Under the pieces are notes generated by a model, which saw nothing but the letters and a program-made list of their open reading frames with translations, had not been told where the DNA came from and did no database searches. Positions 56,046 through 64,000 of a stretch of DNA of 64,000 bases are shown piece by piece. The DNA is from an uncultured Rhodoferax sp. (GTDB taxonomy: Bacteria; Pseudomonadota; Gammaproteobacteria; Burkholderiales; Burkholderiaceae_C), in NCBI RefSeq assembly GCF_946221635.1, contig NZ_CAMIHB010000016.1, positions 1-64,000 on the forward strand, written 5' to 3'. Positions within the stretch are counted from its first letter, which is position 1; each line of letters starts with the position of its first letter. Both the position numbers and the translations under genes were made by a program.

Positions 56046-57095
56046 ATGGACCGACTGCTTTCAATGCGTGTGTTCCAGCGTGTGATCGACGAAGGCGGCT
56101 TTGCCGCCGCAGCGCGTGCCATGGACATGTCGCCCGCCGTGGTGACACGCCTGGTGGCCGACCTGGAAGAGCATCTGGGCACCCGTCTCTTGCACCGCTC
56201 CACGCGCCGCCTCTCGCTGAGCGAGGCGGGCGAGTCCTACCTGGGACGGGTGCGTGCCATCCTGCAGGATATTGACGAGGCCGACACCCTGGCCAACCAG
56301 CATACGCAGGAGCTGTCGGGTGAGCTGCATGTGCTGGCCACGCCGGTGCTGGCCACCTACGTGCTGGCGCCGCTGGTGGCGGGTTTTCGTGCGCAGTACC
56401 CCAAGATCGTGTTGCACGTGAACGTGGAATCGTTCATGGAACCGCCGATCGATGGCCACGACGTGACGCTGTTCACTGCGGACGAGGCCTATGACGGCGA
56501 CGTGGTGGCCCGCAAAATCCTGACGACCGAGGCGGTGTTTGTCGCGTCCCCGGCGTATCTGCAGCGCAAGGGCACGCCGCGGCGCCCGGAGGACCTGTCG
56601 GCACACGACTGCCTGGGTATCAAGGGCGGCACCATGGGGGGGCGCTCGTGGCGCTTCAAGAACTCGGAGAATTTGAACGAGGTGGTGGATGTTCCGGTGA
56701 CGCCGGTGCTCTGGTCCAACCACATCGAAACCCTCATACGCGCCACCTTGGACGGCGCGGGCATCGCACCCACCACCGTGGAGCTGGTGGCTCCGTTTCT
56801 CGCCAGTGGGGAGTTGGTGCGCGTGATTCCGCCGTGGATCAAAGGCCAGTTGTTTCTGTATGCGGCGCTGCCCAGTCGCCAGTTTTTGCCGCGGCGCACG
56901 CGGGTGTTTCTGGACTATCTGGCGGAGCAGACACGCATTCAGCTGGCCAATGCCATGGATGCCTGCGGCATGGGATGCAGTGCGTCGGCCATGCTATACC
57001 AGCGTCAGTTCAGCCCCGAACTTGCTGCGGCGAATGCTGAAGAAAGCCTTGACGTTGCGCACGTTGGCGTCGGCGGTAAAAAGGCGTTGCGTTAG
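56046..57095 (+). CDS. LysR-family regulator with C-terminal extension
   Basis: Transcription factor of 349 aa. Winged helix MRVFQRVIDEGGFAAAARAMDMSPAVVTRLVADLEEHLGTRLLHRSTRRLSLSE at the N-terminus and a two-lobed effector domain ending about residue 295 (FLDYLAEQ). Typical members end near 300 aa; here about 50 extra residues follow, without a known motif. The last 102 bases overlap the convergent AsnC gene in antisense, so the tail may be simple readthrough of that gene's complementary strand. The target genes are not evident. Confidence 0.86.
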   Translation: MDRLLSMRVFQRVIDEGGFAAAARAMDMSPAVVTRLVADLEEHLGTRLLHRSTRRLSLSEAGESYLGRVRAILQDIDEADTLANQHTQELSGELHVLATPVLATYVLAPLVAGFRAQYPKIVLHVNVESFMEPPIDGHDVTLFTADEAYDGDVVARKILTTEAVFVASPAYLQRKGTPRRPEDLSAHDCLGIKGGTMGGRSWRFKNSENLNEVVDVPVTPVLWSNHIETLIRATLDGAGIAPTTVELVAPFLASGELVRVIPPWIKGQLFLYAALPSRQFLPRRTRVFLDYLAEQTRIQLANAMDACGMGCSASAMLYQRQFSPELAAANAEESLDVAHVGVGGKKALR

Positions 57096-57476
57096 CGCCT
57101 GGTAGGCGGGCATGTCCCGCGCATGCACCACGAGACAGAAGTCCGGCCCGGGCGAGACGCGGTAGCACTGTTGCACGGCCGCTTCGCCGGCCACGCGCGC
57201 CTCGAAGCGCTCCAAAGCCTCCGCGTCCTGTCGGTCCAAAGTGATTTCCACGATTGCGGTGAGTCCGTGGCCTACGGTGGCGGCCAGGCGCTCGGGGTTG
57301 AGCAGGGTGATTTGCCGTTCGATGAGCCCGGCTTCGCGCAGTCGCTTGACGCGGCGCAGGCAGGTGGGTGGCGTCGTGTGGGCCAATTCGGCCAGGGCCT
57401 GGTTGCTCAGGCTGGCATCGCGTTGCAGCGCATCCAGCAATTGCAGGTCTACTGCGTCAAGTGATATTTCTTCCAT
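56994..57476 (-). CDS. Lrp/AsnC-family regulator
   Basis: Regulator of 160 aa. HTH: DAVDLQLLDALQRDASLSNQALAELAHTTPPTCLRRVKRLREAGLI; the RAM ligand-binding domain follows (VEITLDRQDAEALERFEARV, CYRVSPGPDFCLVVHARD). ATG 57476 is the family start. It diverges from glmS with a 137-base AT-rich gap holding two matching palindromic repeats, so it may regulate itself and glmS in response to an amino acid. Confidence 0.9.
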   Translation of the reverse strand: MEEISLDAVDLQLLDALQRDASLSNQALAELAHTTPPTCLRRVKRLREAGLIERQITLLNPERLAATVGHGLTAIVEITLDRQDAEALERFEARVAGEAAVQQCYRVSPGPDFCLVVHARDMPAYQALTQRLFTADANVRNVKAFFSIRRSKFGAELTLV

Positions 57477-57490
57477 GATTGATGAATTAA

Positions 57491-57537
57491 TGGAATAAAA
57501 ATCCATCATCGCAGTTTTATGAAATAAATATCCATTT
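57491..57537. promoter_or_regulatory. Paired AT-rich repeats between the asnC-type gene and glmS
   Basis: TGGAATAAAAATCCATCA at 57491 and TGAAATAAATATCCATTT at 57520 match at most positions and start 29 bases apart. The first is an inverted repeat TGGA-N7-TCCA. Size, AT content and duplication suit Lrp/AsnC sites. Confidence 0.5.
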
Positions 57538-57613
57538 TCCTATAAAAAATGATCTGATATTTTTTCTCCTCCTGCCTACCATGCAGCCCATTGATTCCTT
57601 TTGGAGGCTCGCT

Positions 57614-59509
57614 ATGTGTGGCATCGTCGGCGCGGTATCGACCCGCAACATCGTTCCGGTTCTGGTTCAAGGGCTGGAGCGCCTGGAATACCGGGGCTAT
57701 GACTCCTGCGGTGTGGCCGTCTACGCACAGGATGCGCAACCCGGCCTGCGCCGCGCCCGCAGCACCTCGCGGGTGGCCGAGCTGGTCGAGCAGGTAGCCA
57801 GCGGTGGTGTGCAGGGCCATCTGGGCATTGCCCACACCCGCTGGGCAACCCATGGGGCTCCCGTGGTACACAACGCCCACCCGCATTTCAGCCATGGTCC
57901 CGGCGCCGACGCCGCCAGCCGCGCTGGCCGCATTGCACTGGTGCACAACGGCATCATCGAAAACCACGACGAGCTGCGCGCCACGCTCAAGGCGCGCGGC
58001 TATGGATTTGACAGCCAGACCGATACCGAGGTCATTGCCCACCTGATCGACAGCCTCTACGACGGCGATTTGTTCGAAGCCGTGAAAGCTGCCGTTCTGC
58101 AACTGCATGGTGCGTACGCGATTGCCGTGTTCTGCAAGGACGAGCCGCAACGCCTGATCGGTGCACGTGCGGGCTCGCCATTGATCCTGGGTGTGGGCAA
58201 GGACGGGCAGGAGCACTTCCTGGCCAGTGATGCCATGGCCCTGGCCGGTGTGACCGACCAGATCGTCTATCTCGAAGAAGGCGATGTGGTGGACCTGCAA
58301 CTGGGCAAGTACTGGCTGGTGGACAAGGCGCACAAGGCGCTCACGCCGGCCCAGCGCCCTGTCAAGACCGTGCTGGCGCACAGCGGTGCTGCCGAGCTGG
58401 GCCCCTACCGCCATTACATGCAGAAGGAAATTTTCGAGCAGCCGCGTGCCATTGCCGACACGCTCGAAGGCGTGGAGGGCATTGTCCCCGAGCTGTTCGA
58501 CGTGCAGATGAACCATGCGCCTGGTAGCAATGCGGCGCGTGTGTTTGCGCAGATTGACTCGGTGCTCATTCTGGCCTGTGGCACCAGCTATTACAGTGGC
58601 TGCGCGGCCAAGTACTGGATCGAAAGCATCGCCAAGGTGCCTTGCCAGGTGGAAGTGGCCAGCGAATATCGCTACCGCGAATCGGTGCCCAATCCGAAGA
58701 CGCTGGTCGTCACCATCACGCAAAGCGGCGAGACGGCCGATACATTGGCTGCACTTCGCCATGCCAAGAGCCTGGGTATGCAGCACACGTTGACCATCTG
58801 CAATGTGGCCACCAGCGCCATGGTGCGCGAGTGCAGCCTGGCCTACGTGACGCGTGCGGGGGTCGAAATCGGTGTGGCGTCCACCAAGGCCTTCACGACG
58901 CAGCTGGCCGGCCTGTTCCTGTTGACCCTGTGCCTGGCCCAGGCCAAGGGCCGACTCTCCGACGCGGAAGAGGCACGCCATCTGAAAGCCATGCGCCACC
59001 TGCCGGCTGCACTGCAGGCTGTGCTGGCCCTGGAGCCGCAGGTCATGGCCTGGGCGGACGATTTTGCCAAGAAGGAAAACGCGCTCTTCCTGGGGCGAGG
59101 CCTGCATTTCCCCATTGCCATGGAGGGGGCCCTCAAGCTCAAGGAAATCACCTACATCCATGCCGAGGCCTATGCCGCGGGCGAACTCAAACACGGCCCC
59201 CTGGCGCTGGTGACCAGCGAGATGCCGGTAGTGACGGTTGCGCCCAACGACGCGCTGCTGGAAAAACTCAAGAGCAATATGCACGAGGTGCGCGCCCGCG
59301 GCGGGGTGCTCTATGTGCTGGCCGATGCGGATACACGCATTGAGAGCAGCGAAGGCCTGCACGTCATCCGCATGCCCGAGCACTACGGCGAACTGTCACC
59401 GCTGTTGCATGTGGTGCCCCTGCAGCTCCTGTCGTACCACACGGCTTGCGCCCGTGGCACAGACGTGGACAAGCCGCGCAACCTGGCAAAAAGCGTGACG
59501 GTGGAGTAA
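57614..59509 (+). CDS. glmS: Glutamine-fructose-6-phosphate aminotransferase
   Basis: Makes glucosamine 6-phosphate, the first step to UDP-GlcNAc; 631 aa. Starts MCGIVGAVS, giving the catalytic N-terminal Cys after Met removal, which fixes the start at 57614 (GGAGG upstream). Glutaminase motifs LEYRGYDSCGVA, HTRWATHG, VHNGIIENHDE; two SIS isomerase domains follow (LACGTSYYSG; TQSGETADTLAAL; LGRGLHFPIAMEGALKLKEITYIHAEAYAAGELKHGPLAL) and the C-terminal DKPRNLAKSVTVE. Slightly longer than the E. coli enzyme (609 aa). AsnC-type regulator diverges upstream. Confidence 0.97.
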   Translation: MCGIVGAVSTRNIVPVLVQGLERLEYRGYDSCGVAVYAQDAQPGLRRARSTSRVAELVEQVASGGVQGHLGIAHTRWATHGAPVVHNAHPHFSHGPGADAASRAGRIALVHNGIIENHDELRATLKARGYGFDSQTDTEVIAHLIDSLYDGDLFEAVKAAVLQLHGAYAIAVFCKDEPQRLIGARAGSPLILGVGKDGQEHFLASDAMALAGVTDQIVYLEEGDVVDLQLGKYWLVDKAHKALTPAQRPVKTVLAHSGAAELGPYRHYMQKEIFEQPRAIADTLEGVEGIVPELFDVQMNHAPGSNAARVFAQIDSVLILACGTSYYSGCAAKYWIESIAKVPCQVEVASEYRYRESVPNPKTLVVTITQSGETADTLAALRHAKSLGMQHTLTICNVATSAMVRECSLAYVTRAGVEIGVASTKAFTTQLAGLFLLTLCLAQAKGRLSDAEEARHLKAMRHLPAALQAVLALEPQVMAWADDFAKKENALFLGRGLHFPIAMEGALKLKEITYIHAEAYAAGELKHGPLALVTSEMPVVTVAPNDALLEKLKSNMHEVRARGGVLYVLADADTRIESSEGLHVIRMPEHYGELSPLLHVVPLQLLSYHTACARGTDVDKPRNLAKSVTVE

Positions 59510-59534
59510 GGACGGGGCGAGAGGGGTAGAATCG

Positions 59535-59557
59535 CAAATGCGAATTACTTGTATTTG
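59535..59557. promoter_or_regulatory. Fur-box-like operator of the iron ABC operon
   Basis: CAAATGCGAAT-T-ACTTGTATTTG, an 11-1-11 inverted repeat with 8 of 11 pairs matching, AT-rich like the classical Fur box, 45 bases before the iron-binding protein start. Genes for ferric uptake downstream support Fur control. Confidence 0.68.
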
Positions 59558-59602
59558 TGCTCCGCGCACGGCAACCCTTCCCTTCCTACTTCCAGGCTCC
59601 AC

Positions 59603-60625
59603 ATGAAAATCTCCCGTTCTGCTTTTCTGCTGCGTTCCGTATCGTTGGCCGCGGGCCTCTTGCTGGCCTCTTGGGGCGCGTCTGCCCAAGGCGCTCCCGA
59701 GGGCATTTTGGTCTACAACGCCCAGCACGCCAGCCTGACCCAGGCCTGGGCCGAAGCCTTCACCAAAGAGACTGGCATCAAGGTCACTCTGCGCCAAGGC
59801 AGCGATACCGAGCTGGGCAACCAACTGGTGCAAGAAGGCAGCGCATCCCCTGCGGATGTGTTCCTGACAGAAAACTCCCCGGCGATGGCCCTGGTGGATG
59901 GCGCGGGCCTGTTGGCCCCGCTGGACCCTGCAACGCTGGCCCAGGTGCAGCCCAACTACCGCACCGTGCACGGCCGCTGGGTGGGCATTGCCGCGCGCAG
60001 CACTGTGTTTGTCTACAAGAAGACCAAGTTCACGCCGGATCAACTGCCCAAGTCCATGCTGGATTTGGCCAAGCCCGAGTGGAAAGGTCGCTGGGGGGCT
60101 GCGCCTGCCGGTGCGGACTTCCAGGCCATCGTGAGTGCCCTGCTGGAACTCAAGGGTGAAGCCGCTACCCTGGCGTGGCTCAAGGGCATGAAGGACAACG
60201 TGGTGCCCTTCAAGGGCAACAGCATTGCCATGAAGGCGGTGAACGCAGGTCAGGTGGATGGCGCGTTGATCTACCACTACTACCATTACGGCGACATGGC
60301 CAAGACCGGTGAGAACAGCGAGAAGACGGGGCTCCACTACTTCCGCAACGAAGATCCGGGCGCGTTCGTGAGCATCTCGGGCGGTGGCGTGCTGGCCTCC
60401 AGCAAGCACAAGCCCGAAGCCCAGGCCTTCATCAAGTGGATTACCGGCAAGGGTGGTCAGGACATCCTGCGTACCGGCAACTCGTTTGAGTACGCCGTGG
60501 GCGTGGGCGCAGCCTCCCACCGCAACCTGGTGCCTCTGGTTGACTTGCAGGCGCCCAAGGTGGAACCCTCCCGCCTCAACAGCAAGAAGGTGTCTGATCT
60601 GATGACACAGGCGGGATTGCTCTGA
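59603..60625 (+). CDS. fbpA: Ferric iron ABC transporter binding protein
   Basis: Periplasmic iron-binding protein of 340 aa with signal peptide (SLAAGLLLASWGASAQ). The mature start ILVYNAQHASLTQAWAEAFTKETGIKVTLRQGSDTELGNQLVQEG and the tyrosine cluster YHYYHYGDM (iron-ligand Tyr pair) match FbpA/FutA-type transferrin-like proteins, not sulphate or thiamine binders. First gene of a three-gene operon preceded by a Fur-box-like site. ATG 59603 starts the signal peptide. Confidence 0.92.
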   Translation: MKISRSAFLLRSVSLAAGLLLASWGASAQGAPEGILVYNAQHASLTQAWAEAFTKETGIKVTLRQGSDTELGNQLVQEGSASPADVFLTENSPAMALVDGAGLLAPLDPATLAQVQPNYRTVHGRWVGIAARSTVFVYKKTKFTPDQLPKSMLDLAKPEWKGRWGAAPAGADFQAIVSALLELKGEAATLAWLKGMKDNVVPFKGNSIAMKAVNAGQVDGALIYHYYHYGDMAKTGENSEKTGLHYFRNEDPGAFVSISGGGVLASSKHKPEAQAFIKWITGKGGQDILRTGNSFEYAVGVGAASHRNLVPLVDLQAPKVEPSRLNSKKVSDLMTQAGLL

Positions 60626-60659
60626 GTCTGCCTTGAACACGCTCGTCAACCGACTTCCC

Positions 60660-62201
60660 ATGCCTGCGGTGCGCAGCGCGCAGCCGCGGCGCTGGTCCTG
60701 GGTCGCCCTGGCGGCCCTGCTGGTGTCGTTGCTAGCCCTGCTACCCCTGGGTTTTGTGCTGTGGGTAGGTTTGCAGACCGGTTGGGACACGGTGTATGCC
60801 TTGGTGTTTCGTCCCCGCGTGGGTGAACTGCTGGTCAATACGGCCATGCTGGTGGTGCTGACGGTACCGCTGTGCGTGGCCCTGGCCGTGCTGCTGGCCT
60901 GGTTGACGGAACGCAGCGACCTGCCGGGCGCGCGCTGGTGGTCCTGGTTGGCGGCGGCGCCGTTGGCGGTACCGGCCTTTGTACAGAGCTATGCCTGGAT
61001 CAGCCTCTTCCCGGGCTTGCATGGCCTGTCCGCCGCAGTGCTGGTGTCTGTCGTAGCCTATTTCCCGTTTCTGTACCTGCCCATCGCGGCCTCTTTGCGC
61101 CGCTTGGATCCGGCCATGGAGGATGCCGCTGCTTCGTTGGGCTGTGGTCCGTGGCAGATATTCTTGCGCGTGGTGCTGCCTCAGCTGCGGTTGGCCATCT
61201 GGGGGGGCTCCTTGCTGGTAGGGCTGCATCTGCTGGCGGAGTACGGCCTGTTCGTCACCATCCGCTTTGATACCTTTACAACGGCCATCGTGGACCAGTT
61301 CCAATCCACCTACAACGGGCCTGCGGCCAATATGCTGGCGGGTGTGCTGGTGCTGTGCTGCCTGGGCCTGCTGGCGCTGGAGGCGTCCACCCGGGGATAC
61401 GAGCGCTACGCGCGCGTGGGCTCCGGCTCGGCTCGTCAGGCACGGCGCAGCCGGCTGGGCTCCTGGATGTTGCTGTGTCTGGTCGTACCGGCTTTCACCG
61501 CCCTGCTGTCCTTGGGCGTCCCGCTGGTCACCCTGAGCCGCTGGCTCTGGGCAGGCGGGACCGAGGTCTGGAGTCTTGTTGAATGGTGGCCAACGCTCAT
61601 GCAGACGCTGGGGCTGGCCTTGGTCGGGGCGCTGCTGACCACGCTATTTGCCGTTCCCATGGCCTGGCTGTCTATCCGCGCACCGGGGCGCGTTCAGCGC
61701 CTGGTGGAGGGGTGTAACTACCTGGCGGGTTCCTTGCCCGGGATCGTGGTGGCACTGGCGCTGGTAACCGTCACGGTGCGCGTCGCCTTGCCGCTGTACC
61801 AGACCGTGTTCACCGTGCTACTGGCCTACATCCTGCTGTTCCTGCCGCGTGCCCTGATCAGCTTGCGCGCCGGCATTGCGCAGGCCCCGGTGGAGCTGGA
61901 GCAAGCCGCGCGCAGCCTGGGCCGTTCCCCCGCGCGAGCCCTGTGGCAGATCACCATGCGCCTGGCGGCGCCGGGCGCAGCCTCGGGTGTGGCGATGGTG
62001 TTCCTTGCCATCACCAATGAACTTACGGCGACTCTGCTGCTGTCCCCGAATGGCACGCAGACCCTGGCTACCGCTTTCTGGGCCCATACCAGCGAGATTG
62101 ATTACGCGGGTGCTGCGCCCTACGCCCTGACCATGGTGCTGCTTTCGCTGCCCCTGACATGGCTTCTCTATATTCAATCCAGACGCATAGCCGGACGATG
62201 A
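60660..62201 (+). CDS. fbpB: Ferric iron ABC transporter permease
   Basis: Inner-membrane permease of about 513 aa: a fused double-length protein with about 12 helices and two EAA docking loops (MEDAAASLGCGPWQIFLRVVLPQLR near residue 160 and LEQAARSLGRSPARALWQITMRLAAPG near residue 420), as usual in the FbpB/SfuB family. A TTG at 60633 would add 9 residues; ATG 60660 is preferred. Its stop overlaps the ATPase start (ATGA). Confidence 0.92.
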   Translation: MPAVRSAQPRRWSWVALAALLVSLLALLPLGFVLWVGLQTGWDTVYALVFRPRVGELLVNTAMLVVLTVPLCVALAVLLAWLTERSDLPGARWWSWLAAAPLAVPAFVQSYAWISLFPGLHGLSAAVLVSVVAYFPFLYLPIAASLRRLDPAMEDAAASLGCGPWQIFLRVVLPQLRLAIWGGSLLVGLHLLAEYGLFVTIRFDTFTTAIVDQFQSTYNGPAANMLAGVLVLCCLGLLALEASTRGYERYARVGSGSARQARRSRLGSWMLLCLVVPAFTALLSLGVPLVTLSRWLWAGGTEVWSLVEWWPTLMQTLGLALVGALLTTLFAVPMAWLSIRAPGRVQRLVEGCNYLAGSLPGIVVALALVTVTVRVALPLYQTVFTVLLAYILLFLPRALISLRAGIAQAPVELEQAARSLGRSPARALWQITMRLAAPGAASGVAMVFLAITNELTATLLLSPNGTQTLATAFWAHTSEIDYAGAAPYALTMVLLSLPLTWLLYIQSRRIAGR

Positions 62202-63253
62202 CGCTTTTAGACCTGCACGCAGTGCGCAAGAACTATGGCGCGCACGCCGCGCTCGCCGGCGTGAACCTGCAAGTAAGCGCGGGCAGCCGTACCGCCATCG
62301 TGGGGCCCTCCGGATCGGGCAAGACCAGCCTGCTGCGCATCATTGCGGGTTTCGACGCGCCGGATGCCGGGCGTGTGGTCCTGGGCGGGCAGGTGTTGGC
62401 CGACGGGCCGGAAATCGTACCGGCGCACCAGCGCGGCATCGGCTACGTGCCGCAGGACGGTGCCTTGTTCCCCCATCTGAGCATTGCGGACAACGTTGGT
62501 TTCGGTCTGCCGAAAGACCTGCCGCAGCGCGGCCAGCGCATCGCGGAACTCATGGACATGGTGTCGCTGGACGCGGCCATGCTGCAGCGCCGCCCGCACG
62601 AACTCTCGGGTGGGCAGCAGCAGCGGGTGGCTCTGGCCCGCGCGCTGGCCTTGAAGCCGCGGTTGATGCTGCTGGATGAACCCTTTTCGGCGCTGGATAC
62701 GGGGCTGCGCGCTGCCACCCGCAAGGCTGTTGCGCAGTTGCTGCAGTCCGCTGGCATCACCACCATTCTTGTCACGCATGACCAGGCCGAGGCCTTGTCC
62801 TTTGCCGATCAGGTGGCGGTGATGCGGGATGGCCGTCTGGCCCAGGTGGGGCGCCCCATGGATCTGTACCTGCGTCCGGTGGACGCCGCGACGGCCGACT
62901 TCCTGGGGGAAGCCGTCGTGTTGTCCGCGCAGCTCTCTGATGGTTGGGCGGAATGTGCGCTCGGGCGCATTGCCATCAACGATGCCCAGCGCCAGGGGGC
63001 CGCCCAGATCATGTTGCGTCCCGAACAGTTGCTGCTCGTTGAGCAGCCGGCCACGTCCACGCCCGCCGGGGCTTGCCTGGGGGAAGTGCTGGAAGCGGAC
63101 TTCTGCGGCCCGGTGAGCGAACTCACCGTGCGTCTGTTGCATGCACCGGAGATGCCGCCTCTGCTGGTGCGTGGCCCCGGGCTGCATGCCCCTGGCGTGG
63201 GGGCTACGGTGTCCATCGGCGTGACGGGCCAAGCCCACGTCTTTGCGACCTGA
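62198..63253 (+). CDS. fbpC: Ferric iron ABC transporter ATPase
   Basis: Cytoplasmic ATPase of 351 aa: Walker A GPSGSGKTS, Q-loop VPQDGALFPHL, signature ELSGGQQQRVALARALA, Walker B LMLLDEPFSALD, H-loop VTHDQAEAL, and a C-terminal TOBE-like domain (IMLRPEQLLL). ATG 62198 overlaps the permease stop by 4 bases; an upstream in-frame ATG lies inside the permease gene. Completes the iron importer. Confidence 0.94.
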   Translation: MTLLDLHAVRKNYGAHAALAGVNLQVSAGSRTAIVGPSGSGKTSLLRIIAGFDAPDAGRVVLGGQVLADGPEIVPAHQRGIGYVPQDGALFPHLSIADNVGFGLPKDLPQRGQRIAELMDMVSLDAAMLQRRPHELSGGQQQRVALARALALKPRLMLLDEPFSALDTGLRAATRKAVAQLLQSAGITTILVTHDQAEALSFADQVAVMRDGRLAQVGRPMDLYLRPVDAATADFLGEAVVLSAQLSDGWAECALGRIAINDAQRQGAAQIMLRPEQLLLVEQPATSTPAGACLGEVLEADFCGPVSELTVRLLHAPEMPPLLVRGPGLHAPGVGATVSIGVTGQAHVFAT

Positions 63254-63395
63254 ACGCAGCGGTCGCCCGGGCTGCGGAAAGTAACACTCTGCAACAAGGT
63301 CGTCCGGCCGATCTGGTGTCCCGTTGGGGTAAGACGCCGGCGCTATGCTGGCGCCCGTCACTGGTTTCTTCCCACCCCTTTCAGAAAGCCTCCGC

Positions 63396-64000
63396 ATGCG
63401 TTCTTTCTCTGCTCCCTTTGCCCTGGCCGCCCTGAGCCTGGCGGTTCCTGCCCTGTGGGCGCAAGCGCCGGAACAGCGCAGCACCCTCGCCGACCAGCAG
63501 GAGGTTGCCGTCACCATCTACAACGACAACCTCGCCTTGGTCAAAGACCAGCGCCGTGTGCAGCTGGGCAGCGGCAATCTGGCATTGGCATTCCGCGATG
63601 TCAGCGCCCGCATGCGCCCGGAGACGGCGCTGCTGCGCAGCGTGAGCGCGCCTGGCAGCTTCAGTGTGCTGGAGCAGAACTTTGACTTCGATCTGCTGAC
63701 CCCACAGAAGATGCTGGAGAAGTACGTGGGCCAGACGGTGAATGTGGTGCGCACCAACCCAGCGACGGGTGTGGAAACGACCGAGGCCGCCACCGTGCTG
63801 TCCGCCAACAACGGTGTGGTGCTCAAGATCGGCCAGCGCATCGAGACCGGCATTCCGGGGCGGCTGGTGTTTGGCGATGTGCCGGCCAACCTGCGCGATC
63901 GTCCCACACTGGTCATGGCGCTGGACAACAAGGGGGCGCCCCAGCAGGACGTTGAGCTCAGCTACCTGACCTCGGGCCTGGGCTGGAAGGCCGACTATGT
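63396..64000 (+). CDS. DUF4139-like exported protein (partial)
   Basis: Runs off the window end; 201 codons are visible. A signal peptide (SFSAPFALAALSLAVPALWA) is followed by VAVTIYNDNLALVKDQRRV, VSARMRPETALLRSVSAPGSFSVLEQNFDFDLLTPQKMLEKYVGQ and LSYLTSGLGWKADY, the pattern of DUF4139 domain proteins of unknown function, many of which act at the cell surface. It starts 142 bases after the iron operon and is probably a separate unit. Confidence 0.8.
   Translation, partial: MRSFSAPFALAALSLAVPALWAQAPEQRSTLADQQEVAVTIYNDNLALVKDQRRVQLGSGNLALAFRDVSARMRPETALLRSVSAPGSFSVLEQNFDFDLLTPQKMLEKYVGQTVNVVRTNPATGVETTEAATVLSANNGVVLKIGQRIETGIPGRLVFGDVPANLRDRPTLVMALDNKGAPQQDVELSYLTSGLGWKADY

Noticed and set aside
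57506..59383. A 625-aa open frame on the minus strand opposite glmS
   Set aside because: Antisense shadow of glmS; it also runs through the AT-rich control region.
1..64000. CRISPR arrays, tRNA or rRNA genes, insertion sequences, prophage genes
   Set aside because: I looked for regularly spaced repeats, cloverleaf-like T-arm sequences, transposase motifs and phage structural genes and found none.

Overview
The window looks like ordinary chromosome from a high-GC betaproteobacterium of the order Burkholderiales, most likely family Comamonadaceae (Acidovorax, Rhodoferax or Hydrogenophaga-like). This rests on gene content and order (rplM-rpsI, a DUF6776-type gene, bactofilin, erpA, anmK, an M23 peptidase, tyrS in a row; ahcY under an S-adenosylhomocysteine riboswitch with metF downstream; a GtsA-like sugar ABC operon) and on strong GC-rich codon use. 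I see no tRNA, rRNA, phage, IS or CRISPR. About 64 protein genes cover nearly the whole window; no gap exceeds 300 bases.

Layout. 0.1-9 kb: a MurA-family enolpyruvyl transferase with Asp at the usual catalytic Cys, an acetylpolyamine amidohydrolase, an MFS carrier coupled to a HAD phosphatase, periplasmic CpdB and PrfC. 9-15 kb: a periplasmic binding protein, a LacI regulator, then the methyl-cycle block (SAH riboswitch, ahcY, tlyA-type methylase, metF) and rlmJ. 15-28.6 kb: housekeeping genes (membrane Ser/Thr kinase, rplM-rpsI, bactofilin, erpA, anmK, M23 peptidase, tyrS, dtd, ybeY, phoH, and ruvA and ruvB split by a carbonic anhydrase gene). 28.7-36 kb: a membrane-anchored trypsin-like protease, an alkylglycerol-monooxygenase-like/lysoplasmalogenase fusion, and a reverse-strand pterin group (FolM-like, two FolB-like) with ttcA. 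36-44.4 kb: a MidA methyltransferase and a sugar uptake operon (cupin, ROK kinase, two tandem binding proteins, two permeases, ATPase). 44.4-57.5 kb: a low-GC orphan, a two-component pair, cca, a GST, Slt, fau, glmU, an orphan histidine kinase, and LysR and AsnC regulators. 57.6-64 kb: glmS, a Fur-box iron ABC operon and the start of a DUF4139 protein.

The most unusual structure is a dispersed repeat of about 55 bp present in at least ten copies. Three copies are intergenic. Seven lie inside conserved genes (HAD phosphatase, tlyA, the lipid fusion, ROK kinase, cca twice, glmU) and do not break the reading frame. Six of the seven are read in the sense direction and in one and the same frame, giving variants of (V/I)-A-A-(R/C/Y)-A-x-S-T-G-A. 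In glmU and cca they coincide with extra residues relative to the E. coli proteins. This resembles in principle the protein-inserting palindromic elements known from Rickettsia. A second short repeat sits directly 3' of two genes. The AGMO-like/TMEM86-like fusion is the best candidate for an undescribed enzyme, joining two ether-lipid-cleaving activities in one membrane protein.
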